DNA of 64,000 nucleotides from Brachypodium distachyon (taxonomy: Eukaryota; Streptophyta; Magnoliopsida; Poales; Poaceae), in contig NC_016131.3 of assembly GCF_000005505.3 (NCBI RefSeq), forward strand, positions 10,933,501 through 10,997,500, given 5' to 3'. Below, piece after piece: positions 1 through 11,002 of this stretch. Position numbers and translations under genes: made by a program. Position 1 is the first letter of the stretch; each line of letters begins with the position of its first letter. Under the pieces are notes generated by a model, which was not told where the DNA came from, made no database searches, and saw only the letters and a program-made list of their open reading frames with translations.

Positions 1-238
1 ATAATTATTTACAACATGTGCTAGAATGATAAATCGAAAACATTGAATATTGAATAGTCAAAACTACCTTGGCGTGAAGATAAATAATTCAAAACTACCA
101 TTTGAATAATCTGGATATATGGATGCATACAATATTCATACTTACAACCAAAATAACAACTAGGTGGTATTTACGAAAACTATTACTACAAAGTCACAAC
201 GTTAAAGCCCATTTACTATATAAAAAATTGACACAGAC

Positions 239-2724
239 CTCTGGGGCATATAAACATATGACTGTGGAGCTACCCATGGCACAGGCACGGGCACCGAATA
301 GAAGGGCAGTTGTCAATAGCTCGTTCTGATGAAGCACAAGTGGTTCAAGGAAAGCACAGCATGTGAACAGCATGCACCACATTGTAGCTTTTCGGCCAAG
401 CCATTCAACAAGAACAGCGGATAAAATTAGACCAGGAATCTCTGTTAGAGCAGTGGAGGAGATTAGTTTTTTGACATATTCTATAGCCAGTCATAATGGA
501 TGAAAAAAACGACTTACAATATGGTACCTGCTAAACTAGTAAAAAATGTATCTTTGTAAACGTTAGCATCTTCTTGACGCTGTGCATTTTGTAGCCTAGA
601 AGGGCAGCGTCTATTCGCATCGCTTAGTTGCGTTGTCAGCAAGACTAGCCCGTAATAAGCAAAGGAATTTGCATAGTAAACAAACCAAAGAAGAAGAGTT
701 GATCTGAGCAACTCTGGTGCCAATAGCTTTCGCAATGCAGCAACAACACCAGATTTGAAGCTCGAGGCATCGTCATCTTTGCGTTCTGTCTCTGTGACTG
801 GAAGAAAATGATCTGTCTCGGTCTCAGACACGAAAGTGCTATGAACAACTTTGCTTTGTGGGTGGTATGTCAGAACTCCAGAAGGAAGAGCTGATTGATT
901 TGTCATTGAGATTCTCTCAAGGACAAGTGTTGCATCAGACATTCTATTTTGTGCACAAAGAAAGCGTGGTGATTCTGGTGTGGTTCCAAAGAAAGGAAGC
1001 AAGAGAAAGCATGGAAGGGCGGTCAATGCTAGCAACCACCGCCAACTCAGTGTCAATATGACAACCTGCAATAGGAGCACAATTGAATAGTATGTTACAT
1101 AATTATAAATCTGTAGGAACATGAATCACGAGTAGAAAGTTGCAAACACATTAATCTGAAGTTCAACGGGATGTCAGTTATTTTAAACTTCAAGAAGCAA
1201 ATCAAAGTTGAGATGAGAAGGTAAAAGTGTGAAAAAGATGATGAACTCACAAGTGTTCCTACAGATTATTTATCACCATTCATTTTTTTACTTGTCAACT
1301 GAGACACCATGGTATCTAATACACACATACTGACCATTTTTTATTGCTATACGTTGTAAAAGTTATTATAAACATACTTATACAGAAGTACTTGTGATGA
1401 TAAATCTATTGATACCATTTCTGACATGATAAATGCAGATCCTTTGGGGTATATAATATACTAGTGGTCAAAGTTGTAAGAGGTTTTCATCAAAGTCTCC
1501 AGAACTAACTGTTGTATTCTAAAATGACATATAAAAGAGAAATGAATTTATTTTTAGACAATAAACAGAATGAAATTATTATAAAGAGTACAAAAGGATG
1601 GATCAGAATTCACATGTACATACAGTCAGAAACATTCTCAACTGACACTCAGTTCCAAATAGTCTAGTTCACAAACCTGCTTGTATCTTATTCTTATATC
1701 TCTAGGTAAGCACTCCCTCCGTCCCAAAATAAGTGACTCAAATTTGTCCAAACATGGATGTATCTATACCTAAAAAGCGTCTATATACATGTAATAGAAA
1801 GTCACTTAATATGGGACGGAGGGAGTAGTATTTGTGCTGTTTATTCATATACTTTTCTATTTCTACATCCAAAATGAAACAGTGCAACAAGTTTAGCATG
1901 AGAATGTGAAAGCTACAGGTCACGTTAAGGGGCAACAAAAGATGCCATACCCATGCCAGTGAAGCCTCCAGGATGGTGCCAACAGTCCAAAAAAGGGAAA
2001 AAAGAACCATCCAAGTGCCACGGTTTTGTGCAGGAACAAACTCCAAAAACCAAGACGAAAACACATGCCCACCACCGACTCCTACTCCAACAAGAAATCG
2101 AAGAGCGAGCAAGCATAAATAGTCAGGAGACAAAGCACTTAAGAAACCCATGCCGCTAGTAAACAGAGCTGAAAATAGCAAAGCAGTCCTGAAACACGAA
2201 AAATATGAAGTTTATTCAGGAGGTGATTTGGTAAGTGGATGCAAGTATATTAACATATGCAGAGAAACGAAAGATGGATAATTTGCACATCTGCAATTCG
2301 AGGATCAAAATTCTTATCAATACTTAGGATTGCTAAGGTCATGACATTTGTTCAGAATCAAAATTCTTAACAAAATTTGGCATTATTAAGGTCATGACAT
2401 CATGGATAATCAGAGTTTTTTGTTCAAAAACTGAAACATGGATGCACCACTTGTAACAGTAACTTACCTCCGCCCATATTTGTCGGAAACAAAACCCCAA
2501 GTGCATGACCCTGTTAGCATGCCAGCAAACACTACACTTGAGAGTAGACTCTCATCTTGGGCAGAGATTTCCCACTCATCCCGCACCAATGGTCCAACAA
2601 ATGACAGTAGATTGAGCTCCATGGCTTCTGCAACCCAACCCATGCCTGCATAAGCAAGAACAAGTGCCTGGAATTTCCCAAACCCCATGGCTGCTAGTGC
2701 ATCATCCGTAGTGTATGTTCCCAT
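239..2724 (-). CDS. OCT7: Organic cation/carnitine transporter 7-like MFS protein, copy 1 (3' end outside window)
   Basis: Four of five coding exons are visible: 2468-2724, 1951-2188, 528-1065 and 239-441, all with GT-AG borders and the same lengths (257, 238, 538, 203 bp) as the matching exons of copy 2, counting copy 2 from its second ATG. The last exon should lie left of base 1. The product begins MGTYTTDDALAAMGFGKFQA and shows the MFS signature GFVSDKYGRR after the second membrane segment and a long acidic cytoplasmic loop (SETETDHFLPVTETERKDDD) between membrane segments 6 and 7. By family (Arabidopsis At3g13050, a nicotinate transporter of the SV2/OCT group) it should move small organic cations or nicotinate across a membrane; the substrate here is unknown. 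The start at 2724 is the ATG conserved with copy 2; copy 2's extra upstream ATG is CAA here. No disruption is seen. A Stowaway MITE sits in intron 2. Confidence 0.9.
1713..1825. mobile_element. Stowaway MITE in intron 2 of transporter copy 1
   Basis: The ends are CTCCCTCCGTCCC and its inverted form GGGACGGAGGGAG, followed by TA on the right. The 113-bp element folds into a hairpin. The interior (AAGTGACTCAAATTTGTCC, then AGTCACTTAATATGGGACGG) is the common grass Stowaway type. Confidence 0.9.
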
Positions 2725-2813
2725 GTTATCAACGTTGTTTGCTTGATCGGTAGTTTCAGAACCAAGTCTGTAACAAACTTTTTGGTCAAGTATTTGCCCG
2801 TCTCAACTTCAAG
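2725..2813 (-). promoter_or_regulatory. 5' UTR segment and 3' splice acceptor of transporter copy 1
   Basis: Upstream of the ATG the two transporter copies share a non-coding stretch (AGTTTGTTACAGACT in sense) that ends at a matching acceptor, TGCAG at 2814-2818 here and TCCAG at 13951-13955 in copy 2. Conservation stops there, which implies a 5' UTR intron of about 1.1 kb reaching the conserved block near 3885-3925. Confidence 0.6.
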
Positions 2814-3879
2814 CTGCAAACAGTATGCATCCTGCAGCAAGTTCATGCATACAGACCCAAAACATAACCAATATTAACTATGTAAGTGCTGCATATATTA
2901 AGTCTTCACCATTCAAACCTAAAAGTACAAAATACCACCAAAGCCGGCAGCGTTATCTGTTATCAGGCGGTACAGAATGGCCGGCTATGATTGCCACAGC
3001 CGGCGTTGGTTCAACACAACAGGCATAGGTTCTGCTCACTGATGGCTTGTTGCTGTGGAGTCAGAGCCACCAGGTCGTGTAAGATGGGTGATGGGCAACG
3101 ACAATAACGTCAACTTCTACAGGATGAAAAATACGGTCATAAATCTACAATGACAAGAGGAAGAGCAGGGTCTTACTTAAATGCAACACAGGAAGCAAAG
3201 TGACCATCTGACGAAAAAGATAAAACCCATCCTTTTCAAAGCTTGTCAACACCCAGACCTTTATTTAAACCTAAACCAAAACACATTGAAATTAAGTTGC
3301 TCGTTACTAGTAACCTACAAGTCGTAAGGCCAATGGATTTCTGGCTCTATGAGCGGTCAACAGCGACGCTGGTTTTGCCTTTGTGTGTTTGGTCCGGCTG
3401 TGGCCGCTTTTAGCAGTTGCGGGGACAGGTGTGTTCTATCCGGGCTGTGGAGGAGCTGCTCGACGCCTGGTTTGTGTGCTGCCGCCGCCCCAGCTGCGCC
3501 GCCGCGTCCTCCCCTCCCCCGCCCCTCACCGCCCTCCTCCGCTCCTCTCCTCGCACGCAGTATGCACAAAGGCTCTTTCCTCCACATCTGATGAAGGCTA
3601 ACGAAGCGTGATGATTCGACAATGAAGAATTCAAAAAAGGGGCGAGCACATCCACACTATTAAACAGACTCGCCGTACAAAAAATTATCTTGGATCTATT
3701 CGATTAAATAGCGCGTAACTCTAGAAGCCTCGAGAAAAATCAGTTGAGCTCGCTTGCTCACTGTGGTCAAAACACCCAGAGCTTAATCCGCACGGAAACG
3801 AATTAATACCCACGGCTACTATCTGGCATAAAGTTCCGAGCGAATCTTTCAATCGGCTTTGCACGTTTTATTACAGTAA

Positions 3880-3930
3880 GGGAAGGAGCGAACCGCGGAT
3901 GGAAGATCCTCGGAGGAAAGCGGCAGCGGG
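3880..3930 (-). promoter_or_regulatory. Probable non-coding first exon of transporter copy 1
   Basis: The plus-strand words GGAGCGAACCG and ATCCTCGGAGGAAAGC recur in the same order at 15,157-15,200 upstream of copy 2. Flanking sequence on both sides is not alignable by eye. The simplest reading is a duplicated leader exon or core promoter of the minus-strand gene. Confidence 0.5.
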
Positions 3931-3954
3931 GGCGCCCGACGGAGGAGGATGGGG

Positions 3955-6368
3955 AACGATGCTGCGATTGATTGCTTTGGCAGGAACGAATTCAGTGTTT
4001 ATCTGAAACAAGGAACTCATCGTATGAGGTATGACGATGGGGAAGCGAAGAAACAAGAGTGGCGAACCGGCGATGACGTATGGGCGCTTCGGTTCGCTTC
4101 AGCGGATAAATTGCAGTTTCAGACGACTGTCTGTCCGGTACATATTAATTGTCTCAATTTTGTCCAAATATAGATGTATTTATGCCAAAAATACATATAT
4201 ATACATCAAGAGCTACACCATTATGCACAGAGAATACTGACCTTATAAATAGACCCTCTAAACAGGAGTCTATATGCATGCACTGAAGTTTCTTTCGGAT
4301 CAGATCAAGGTCATGGACATAGTTGCAGTAAATCAGTTGAAATAATCATAAGAAAATACTTTGGGATAGAGGATTATATGTTCAGCAAACTCCCAGCATG
4401 TTTCAGGTTTCACCAAACTCTCAACAGGTTGGCCAAACAACAGGCTACGTAAACAGCAGGTTCAACTTCAGGAAAGCAAGCCGTGTGGTCGACGTAACAT
4501 GGAGGCAGACGCCAGGTCGCCGTCGACTGGAGGCACCGCCGCGCAGGGGCATCACCATGGCCGTCCGGCCGCCAATGCATGGGGCCCGCGCCGCCGGGAC
4601 ACCGTTCTATGCAGGCACTGCCTTGGCTGACGCGTCTTCCTCCAACGATGGCCACTTTCCCCTCCGGCCTCCTATGCTGCAACAGGTAGCGGCGACGGCA
4701 AGGAAGGTGGTGCGGGAGGAGGCCAGCAGGCGGCGGCAGCCGAGGCACACGGTGCGGAGGCGGATGGGGATGCGGCTGAGGAGGATTTAGGTGGACGGAT
4801 CGGGGCAGGACTGCAGGAGGCAGCGGCGACCTAGAGGAAGACGGAGGGAGAAAACGCGACGGGGAGGCCTAGGGATTGGGGCCAGCGGGTCTGGCGGACG
4901 AAAAAAAGGGTGGAAACACGTTGGGCGAGGGAGTTTGACAGGCGACGAAAACACGTGGTGAAAGAAACGGTTCGTATTTTTTAGATAGGTATAGATATGG
5001 GGAAGCTGACCTTTGCTCCGGTCAATCGGTCGTGGACTAGGGCCACGGCCGGCCTGCAGATAAACGGGCTCAGCACGGCTTGGGCCCAGGTACATTTATA
5101 AATGGGCTGTGCTGTGCTGACATGCTTTGCTGGATGTTCAGGCAATGCACAAGCCAATTTCTTATAATAATACCTTAAAATTTTCAGAAAATTCTAAAAA
5201 AACGAAAAATGCACCAAGTGCTTTATGGGAATTAATTTAGTGGTTTTAATTTAGCGAAACGGTCGCGGTGCACTGGTCCCAGGCGCTGTGCGTGCTGGGC
5301 AGCCTGGGCTGCTGTGGCGGACGAGGAGATGGGCCACGGGAGAGGGAAGGCTCAAGGGAAAAGAAAAGAAAGAGAGGAGGGGAAGGCCCATGGGAAAAGA
5401 GAAGATGGGCTGGGAGAATAGATATACTGCAAAAAAAGAAAAGTGATAAACATGCCGTACCGTGCCGGCCCGCGGGCTTAATGTCAAGGGCTCGAGGCCC
5501 AGGCACGGCCCAGACAGGTTGCGGGCTGGCACCGCCCGGTCCATCACGCATCAAGCCGGCCGTGCCGGCAGGCGTTTTTAAGTGCACGGCCCAAGTGGCC
5601 AGTTATAGACGTGGTCGTGCCAAATAATAGTGCTGCAACATATTTAGATGCCGTCGTGCTCCTAACGGATGGTGGCGTTCCAAAAAAGTTTTCAATTTTT
5701 TTGAGATAAATTGAGTGACTTCGCAAGATATGTATCCACAATGCCATAAAAGTTCAAATCTACATTCATTATACACACGGATAAACAAAAAGGACAAATA
5801 TAAACATGAATAGTGTAAGAATTTTGTCTTTTGTGTTTTATCTTTTTCGATCCATTGACATCTGGATTTGTCTTTTTTTCTCTCTCCGCACATAATGAAT
5901 TTGGATTTTAAACTTTGTGGGACTGTAAACACATATCTTATGAATTCACCCGATTTTTCTTAAAAAATTAAAAACTTTTCAGCGGTGCTGCCATGTGTTA
6001 GTAGTGAGGTAGCACCTAAAGGGGTGGGGGTGGTAGTACATGATATTTTGTTGTCGTGGTGCGTCTCTTTTCTTCTAGTATTTGTTGGCGTATGTCATTC
6101 AAATAAAATGATTATGGATTGTATGAACTAAAATAATACTATATACATTCTTAAATATAAGATTTTAGTTTATCGTAAGTCAAATTTCTTAAAATGTGAT
6201 GAATTTTATAGAAATATATTAATATCTATAATATCAAATATCTATTTTAAAGTATCATGATCGTTTAATAAAATTAATTTAGAGTTATAAATGTTGTCAA
6301 ACTTTAATAAGTTTGACTTCCTAAGTTACTTCCTAACTTCCGAAATTCTCAAACTTTAACAAAGATAT
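3955..6368. other. Intergenic region without a recognised gene
   Basis: A half Stowaway lies near 4137-4200 (CATATTAATTGTCTCAATTT). From about 4500 to 4900 the DNA is GC-rich with open frames on both strands but no domain. From 5030 to 5600 it is rich in GGCCCAGGCACGGCCCA-like words, typical of non-autonomous DNA transposons in grasses; no end pair or target duplication could be fixed. From 6130 to 6340 there is an AT-rich decayed MITE-like stretch. Confidence 0.5.
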
Positions 6369-7248
6369 TGTCGTAGCACGGGGCCTTGACACCGGGGATG
6401 CGCGGGCACCCCCTTTTTGGTTCGGCAGTGGGCGATAGGGATCGCTCCGGCGATCGCCGGCGGGGCCGATGCGAAGCGCGTCAACGCACGATGAACACGA
6501 ACGCGCGTTTTACCCAGGTTCGGGCCACCCGGAGGTGTAAAACCCTACGTCCTGCTTGTCTGAGCTTTTATTGACAGAAGAATAAGTGCTTACAGGTTGC
6601 GGGGGAGCCTCCGGGGCTCTCTTTTTGGCTAATTGCCCTTTGCTATTTTGGGCTATCGCTAATAGTGGACTGCGTGCTGGTCCAACCTCCAAACCCCCTT
6701 TGACCGTTGGCGGGGGTCCTCCTTTTATAGCCAAGGGGATACCACAGGTGTCACGGTGCATGGTTTACAAGTGGCGGGCAGTGAGCTCGGGCAGCTCTTC
6801 CTCGGTGTGCTGGCATACATGCAAGAACACTAGCCCTGTAGCTAGGGGTCTAAAGGCCTAAAAACTACTCTTGAGCGGTCACTGTTTGCTTGGCTTGATG
6901 GGAAATCCCCTTTCTGTCGGTTCATTAAATGCACCGTGCGCCTCACTCCTTGTCCTGACGGACCCTGCGCACAGGGTGCCTGCCGCGTGCCCACGTGGCG
7001 TCGCTATTCTGCTTGCTCAGTCCCGCTCTCGCAACGGAAACCTGCGCCCGGGAACGCCCCTCCCAGCAAGTAGCTTCCCGGGAGGCGCCCAGGCGGAAAT
7101 TCTCCCCCGAAGCCCCGCTAGCCTTGCCGGGCCGGTAGCTTGCCGGGCAGCTCGTACACTGCCGCCCGGGGTGTGATCCTCCCGGGGAGCAAGCGAGGCG
7201 ACCCACGCGTCGTGCAGCGGTGGTACCTCGGGTGCCACTGGTGCGACA
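6369..7248 (-). mobile_element. Solo LTR of a retrotransposon
   Basis: The 880-bp GC-rich block starts TGTCG and ends CGACA, the TG...CA ends of an LTR with a 5-bp inverted repeat. It is flanked by GATAT (6364-6368) and AATAT (7249-7253), a 5-bp target duplication with one change. The words ACCCAGGTTCGGGCCACCC and GTAAAACCCTACGTCCTGCT are typical of grass Gypsy LTRs. A TATAAAAGGAGG box lies on the minus strand near 6718-6729, which sets the orientation. No internal domain or second LTR adjoins it, so it is read as the product of LTR-LTR recombination. Confidence 0.75.
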
Positions 7249-7883
7249 AATATATTTCCTTTAAATAACATTTTTTAGTCCATAGTAACACAATGGGTAT
7301 TATGCTAGTTTATTACACATATTGTGTTCTCTATTGAATTTTGTCGTATGGGAACGTATGAGGCGAAAGCTCCTATTTAGAGAAAACTTGAGAACTTTGA
7401 ATCCTACCCACCAAATGTTACATAAACGGATGAGATGAGACGTGGAACATCTAATCAATTAAATGTATTTTGGAAAAAAAAACTTAGACCTATAATCTCT
7501 GGTTTTCTCTCATAAAATGTGTTGAAATATTGAAAGTTTTCACTGGACGGAGGTTTTCACCTAATACATCGCCTTATTTTTTTTATGAAATATATTTTGG
7601 TAGAGTTTCCTCTTTATCGAACATTTTGGTAGGTTACAACCAAGGTTTGAAGAATAGTTATTTGTTTACTGTAAATTGTCGATGCAGAATCACAATCATA
7701 TTAGAGCAAGAGAGCTTCCATTTTTTTTAAGTACTCCCCCGTTCCTAAATATAAGATGTGATAAGTTTTATCGTAATTCATAATTCAAATATTTTAAAGA
7801 TTGATATGTTTATAAAAAAATGAACTAACATCTATAACTATAAATTAGTTTAATTAAATTCCATCATAATCTCTAGTATACTA
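7249..7883. other. AT-rich intergenic stretch with MITE remnants
   Basis: No gene is seen. A one-sided Stowaway relic begins near 7735 (ACTCCCCCGTTCCTAAATAT) and runs into AT-rich sequence resembling 6130-6340. Confidence 0.5.
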
Positions 7884-8124
7884 CTCCCTCCATTTCACAA
7901 AGGTTGGCATATTTTGTTTCCTTAAGACAAGGCTTTGACCAAGAATTACACTCTTAATATGTAACATATATGATAAAAAATCATGATTATTAGAAAGAAC
8001 TTTTAAAGACGAATCTATTGATATAAATTTCATGTATATAAAAACACATATTAATAGAGTTATCATTTGTCAAAGCCTTGTCTTAACGAAACAAAATACG
8101 TCAATCTTTGTGAAATGGGGGGAG
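7884..8124. mobile_element. Long-TIR Stowaway-like MITE
   Basis: Ends CTCCCTCCATTTCACAAAGG and the near-perfect inverted copy CTTTGTGAAATGGGGGGAG are flanked by TA on each side. The inverted repeats extend about 60 bp on each arm (GACAAGGCTTTGACC against GTCAAAGCCTTGTC). The 241-bp element has no coding capacity. Confidence 0.85.
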
Positions 8125-8537
8125 TATGAAGATACAGATCATGCCAGATTTAATAAAATTAATTTGGAATTCTTTTGTATAAATATGGCCAAAATTTGAA
8201 AGAAATTTGATTTAGGATAAAATTGAAACATTTTATACATGAAAACGGAGATAGAAATTTGATTGGGCTTTAGCGGCATGGCAGCGGTCAAATCTAACTC
8301 TTCTTCTATATCCCCATTGTTGGAGCATGGTCTATCAAACTTATCTTCTTAGCCCAAACCCACTTATCGTCATCCTGTCTTCTTTTGTCTCCTTGCCACG
8401 AGATTTCGTAGCACAGGATCGAATTTGTGTTCCACTGGTATAAACGAGTACGTAAGCCTCTTTCTTGGGTTTCACCGTTTCAGTGGCTTGAGTTAATCAC
8501 CTCGATTCGATGCTGAGCAAGCGAGTAGCAGCGTCCA

Positions 8538-8922
8538 TAGGCGGAGCCAGCGATTTGGCAGAGCCTGGGCACGACAAAAGCTAAACCAAAATTTCATAGT
8601 TTATCAGTCCCAAATAACAGTTCATAGTACGAAAATATAAGCGGTAATGTTGACATTTTGACAAAAAAAATTCCACGACAATGCCAATTAGATCATATTA
8701 ATAGTCATAAACGCAAAATGAGATAACAAACAAGCCGCTAGCTAACAATCCGTCATAAACTTCCAAGTCGACAACAAAAGTCCAAAATCAACCGCACATC
8801 AACGAGGCCATGAGAGAATCTAGAGAGAAAAAAAGGATAAGTAAATCATAGTATCCAAATATGAAGTATTAAATACATTGGAATTGATAAAATAAAACTT
8901 ACCCATGAGATGCTAATTAGGC
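8538..8922 (-). mobile_element. 3' non-coding end of the decayed hAT element
   Basis: The word TAGGCGGAGCCAG near 8538-8550 matches the usual CAGGGGCGGAGCCAG end of grass hAT elements, with its first bases changed. The 370 bp up to the transposase stop hold no other gene. Confidence 0.45.
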
Positions 8923-10035
8923 CTTGGCAAAAGTCCTCTACGAAACCTCATGGCTTGAAACCGCTTAACGATAAGGTTATCATCTAGTTGTTTAAAAATT
9001 TCTCGCTCGGTGTAACATATCATCAAATCATTGAACCACTCATTAGCCATCTTGTTGCACAACTTAGACTTGATAATCTACATAGCCGAGAAAGCCCTTT
9101 CAACCGATGACGTTGACACCGGCAATAATAAAGCCAACTCAATCAGTTTGTAGACCAATGGGAAAACCAAATGCTTCTCAGTTTCTACCATCTTTATAAC
9201 CAAACTTTCGAGATCAGTCAATGAAGAGAATGCAGCATGCCTTCTTACATGAAGAATTTAAGTCTCAAGTTGATCTCTAATAGTTGCACGATCATCATTA
9301 GAGAAATCAACACGGTAAATTTCAGCTAGGCTAGCAAGCTTGTCAACATCAAATATAGAGAAGAAATTCTTTGGAGTAAGCCATGAGAAGCTCACTATTA
9401 TCTCCGAAGATTCTTCATTAAAGCGATGATTCGTCTCCATGCATATCTTATCAATGGCAACATAGAAGATCTCAATTCGATAAAAATGAAGATTAGTGTA
9501 AGTCATCCCATAAGCCTCGAACGACCCCGAACCGGTATTCTTTCTTTCATATTGGGAACCGGAATACCTTTGGCTCGACAAAAGTGTTGAACTTCATAAA
9601 AAAAAAGCCCTCCCAACCACCTTCTCTCATAGAGGCCAACCGGACTTTGACATCATGAACTAGTTCTATGGCATTAACAATATTGATATTTTTTCTTTGT
9701 AGCACTTGTGAAAGCTCATTTGTGATAGCTAACCACTTTATCATAAGATGCAAGACGAAAGTAAATTTGAAGCTCTCCATTAGTTCTATCAAACCTGCAG
9801 CTTGAGATGGTCCGTGCCCTTCATCATTGACCTCACGTAGGACGAATATTACTGATTTCCACATTTGACTCAACCGAAACAAAGTTGTATAATGTGGACC
9901 CCATCTGATATCCCAGGATTTAACTAGATTTGTTTGTTGATTCAAACCCCTTCTACTAAATATCTCACCTTTTTCGAACTCATCTAAAATATTTTGACGA
10001 GTTTGCTCTGTCAATATATCCCTCCTCTTGGAGGT
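8923..10035 (-). pseudogene. hAT transposase remnant (zinc-finger MYM/TTF type, hATC dimerisation domain)
   Basis: Translation of the minus strand gives the C-terminal part of a hAT transposase of the TTF/ZMYM1-like group. Recognisable segments are RGLNQQTNLVKSWDIRWG, SQAAGLIELMESFKFTFVL, and the hATC dimerisation segment (LVFPLVYKLIELALLLPVS, then SSVERAFSAM). It is dead: the reading frame shifts between about 9547 and 9581, a TAA stands at 9258-9260 and a TAG at 9078-9080 directly after FSAM. The N-terminal zinc finger and first catalytic part are missing past 10,035. The frame ends in LLPRPN and a TAG at 8923. Confidence 0.85.
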
Positions 10036-11002
10036 GAGAAACTGAGGATCGTCGAGGCAGGGTTACACAGCAACCGCACGCCTCGTGCCATCAACCCCAG
10101 CTAGCATCATCGCTCGTATCGACAGATGCAATTACTTGCACAAACACGCTAGCACGCATAATTCCATCTTGGGCACATCACTGCATACATAAGCTGCTCG
10201 TGTTGCCAACAGCCCTCTGACGTAACTTCCATTACTATAGTACAACGGAGGTAATTGACGGACAAGACAGGATATGCCACCAGAGTCAAAATATGCTGGA
10301 GATGGGCAAGATGTGGCCCGGTGGCCCCACTGAAAACGATTGCGTATCCAAATTTTCGTCTCATGCCGCTATGTAAGAGATATTTTGGGTTTTATTAATA
10401 CCAGTTGCGGCTGAAAACTGATTGCCAAACTATTTCAGATAAGACATGTGCAGAAATACTTTCTTATGTCCCATGTCATGTTCGATCTGTTTTATACAGA
10501 TGTACGGAGTATCATATTGAAAGAAAGAAATATCTTTTTTTGAAGGGTAAGAAAGAAATAGTATCAGGTTTGATCTTTCGCTGATGCTGAACAGTACGTC
10601 CTTCGTCTTTACGTAGAAAACAAGAGATAGTACGTTTTCAGAGGGGAAAGGAGAACTTCACTAAGTAGATTTTCCATGAAAGCCCGTTGGCATATCTCAA
10701 GGTGGAATATATTTATTAATGAGAGCAACATTTCCAAGTCCCAATTTAACTTTGAAGAAGGTATTGGTGAACCGCAAGGTGTTGATACTTTGATACATAA
10801 TCCCTTTCGAAGAATCAATATACTTTACAGTCTACCAGGAGTGAGGAATTTAAAAACAGTGTCCAATAACTTCCGAAACCCCAAAATAAATCTCGAGGAA
10901 TCTTCATCTTCATATCCACTAAAATGCTAGTACATCCATAACGATGTGCACATAACATTCAAGTGTACCCGCATGATAAATTTTGCGAGTGCACCATGGC
11001 CG
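10036..11002. other. Intergenic DNA downstream of transporter copy 2
   Basis: No gene is supported. Short open frames at 10,149-10,930 have no recognisable domain. A micro-insertion with a 12-bp direct repeat lies at 10,521-10,560. The part next to 11,003 should include the 3' UTR of transporter copy 2. Confidence 0.5.
10521..10560 (-). repeat. Poly(T) micro-insertion with 12-bp direct repeat
   Basis: AAGAAAGAAATA occurs at 10,521-10,532 and 10,549-10,560 and encloses 16 bp, TCTTTTTTTGAAGGGT. The layout (repeat, T-run, few bases, repeat) is that of a severely truncated LINE/SINE-type insertion on the minus strand. The simple A/G content of the repeat lowers confidence. Confidence 0.5.

Noticed and set aside
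4398..4790. 130-codon open frame
   Set aside because: No start context, domain or homologue recognised; similar-length frame on the opposite strand.
5246..5627. Overlapping frames on both strands of the GC-rich segment
   Set aside because: Repeat-like GGCCCAGGCACGGCCCA words explain the openness; no protein recognised.
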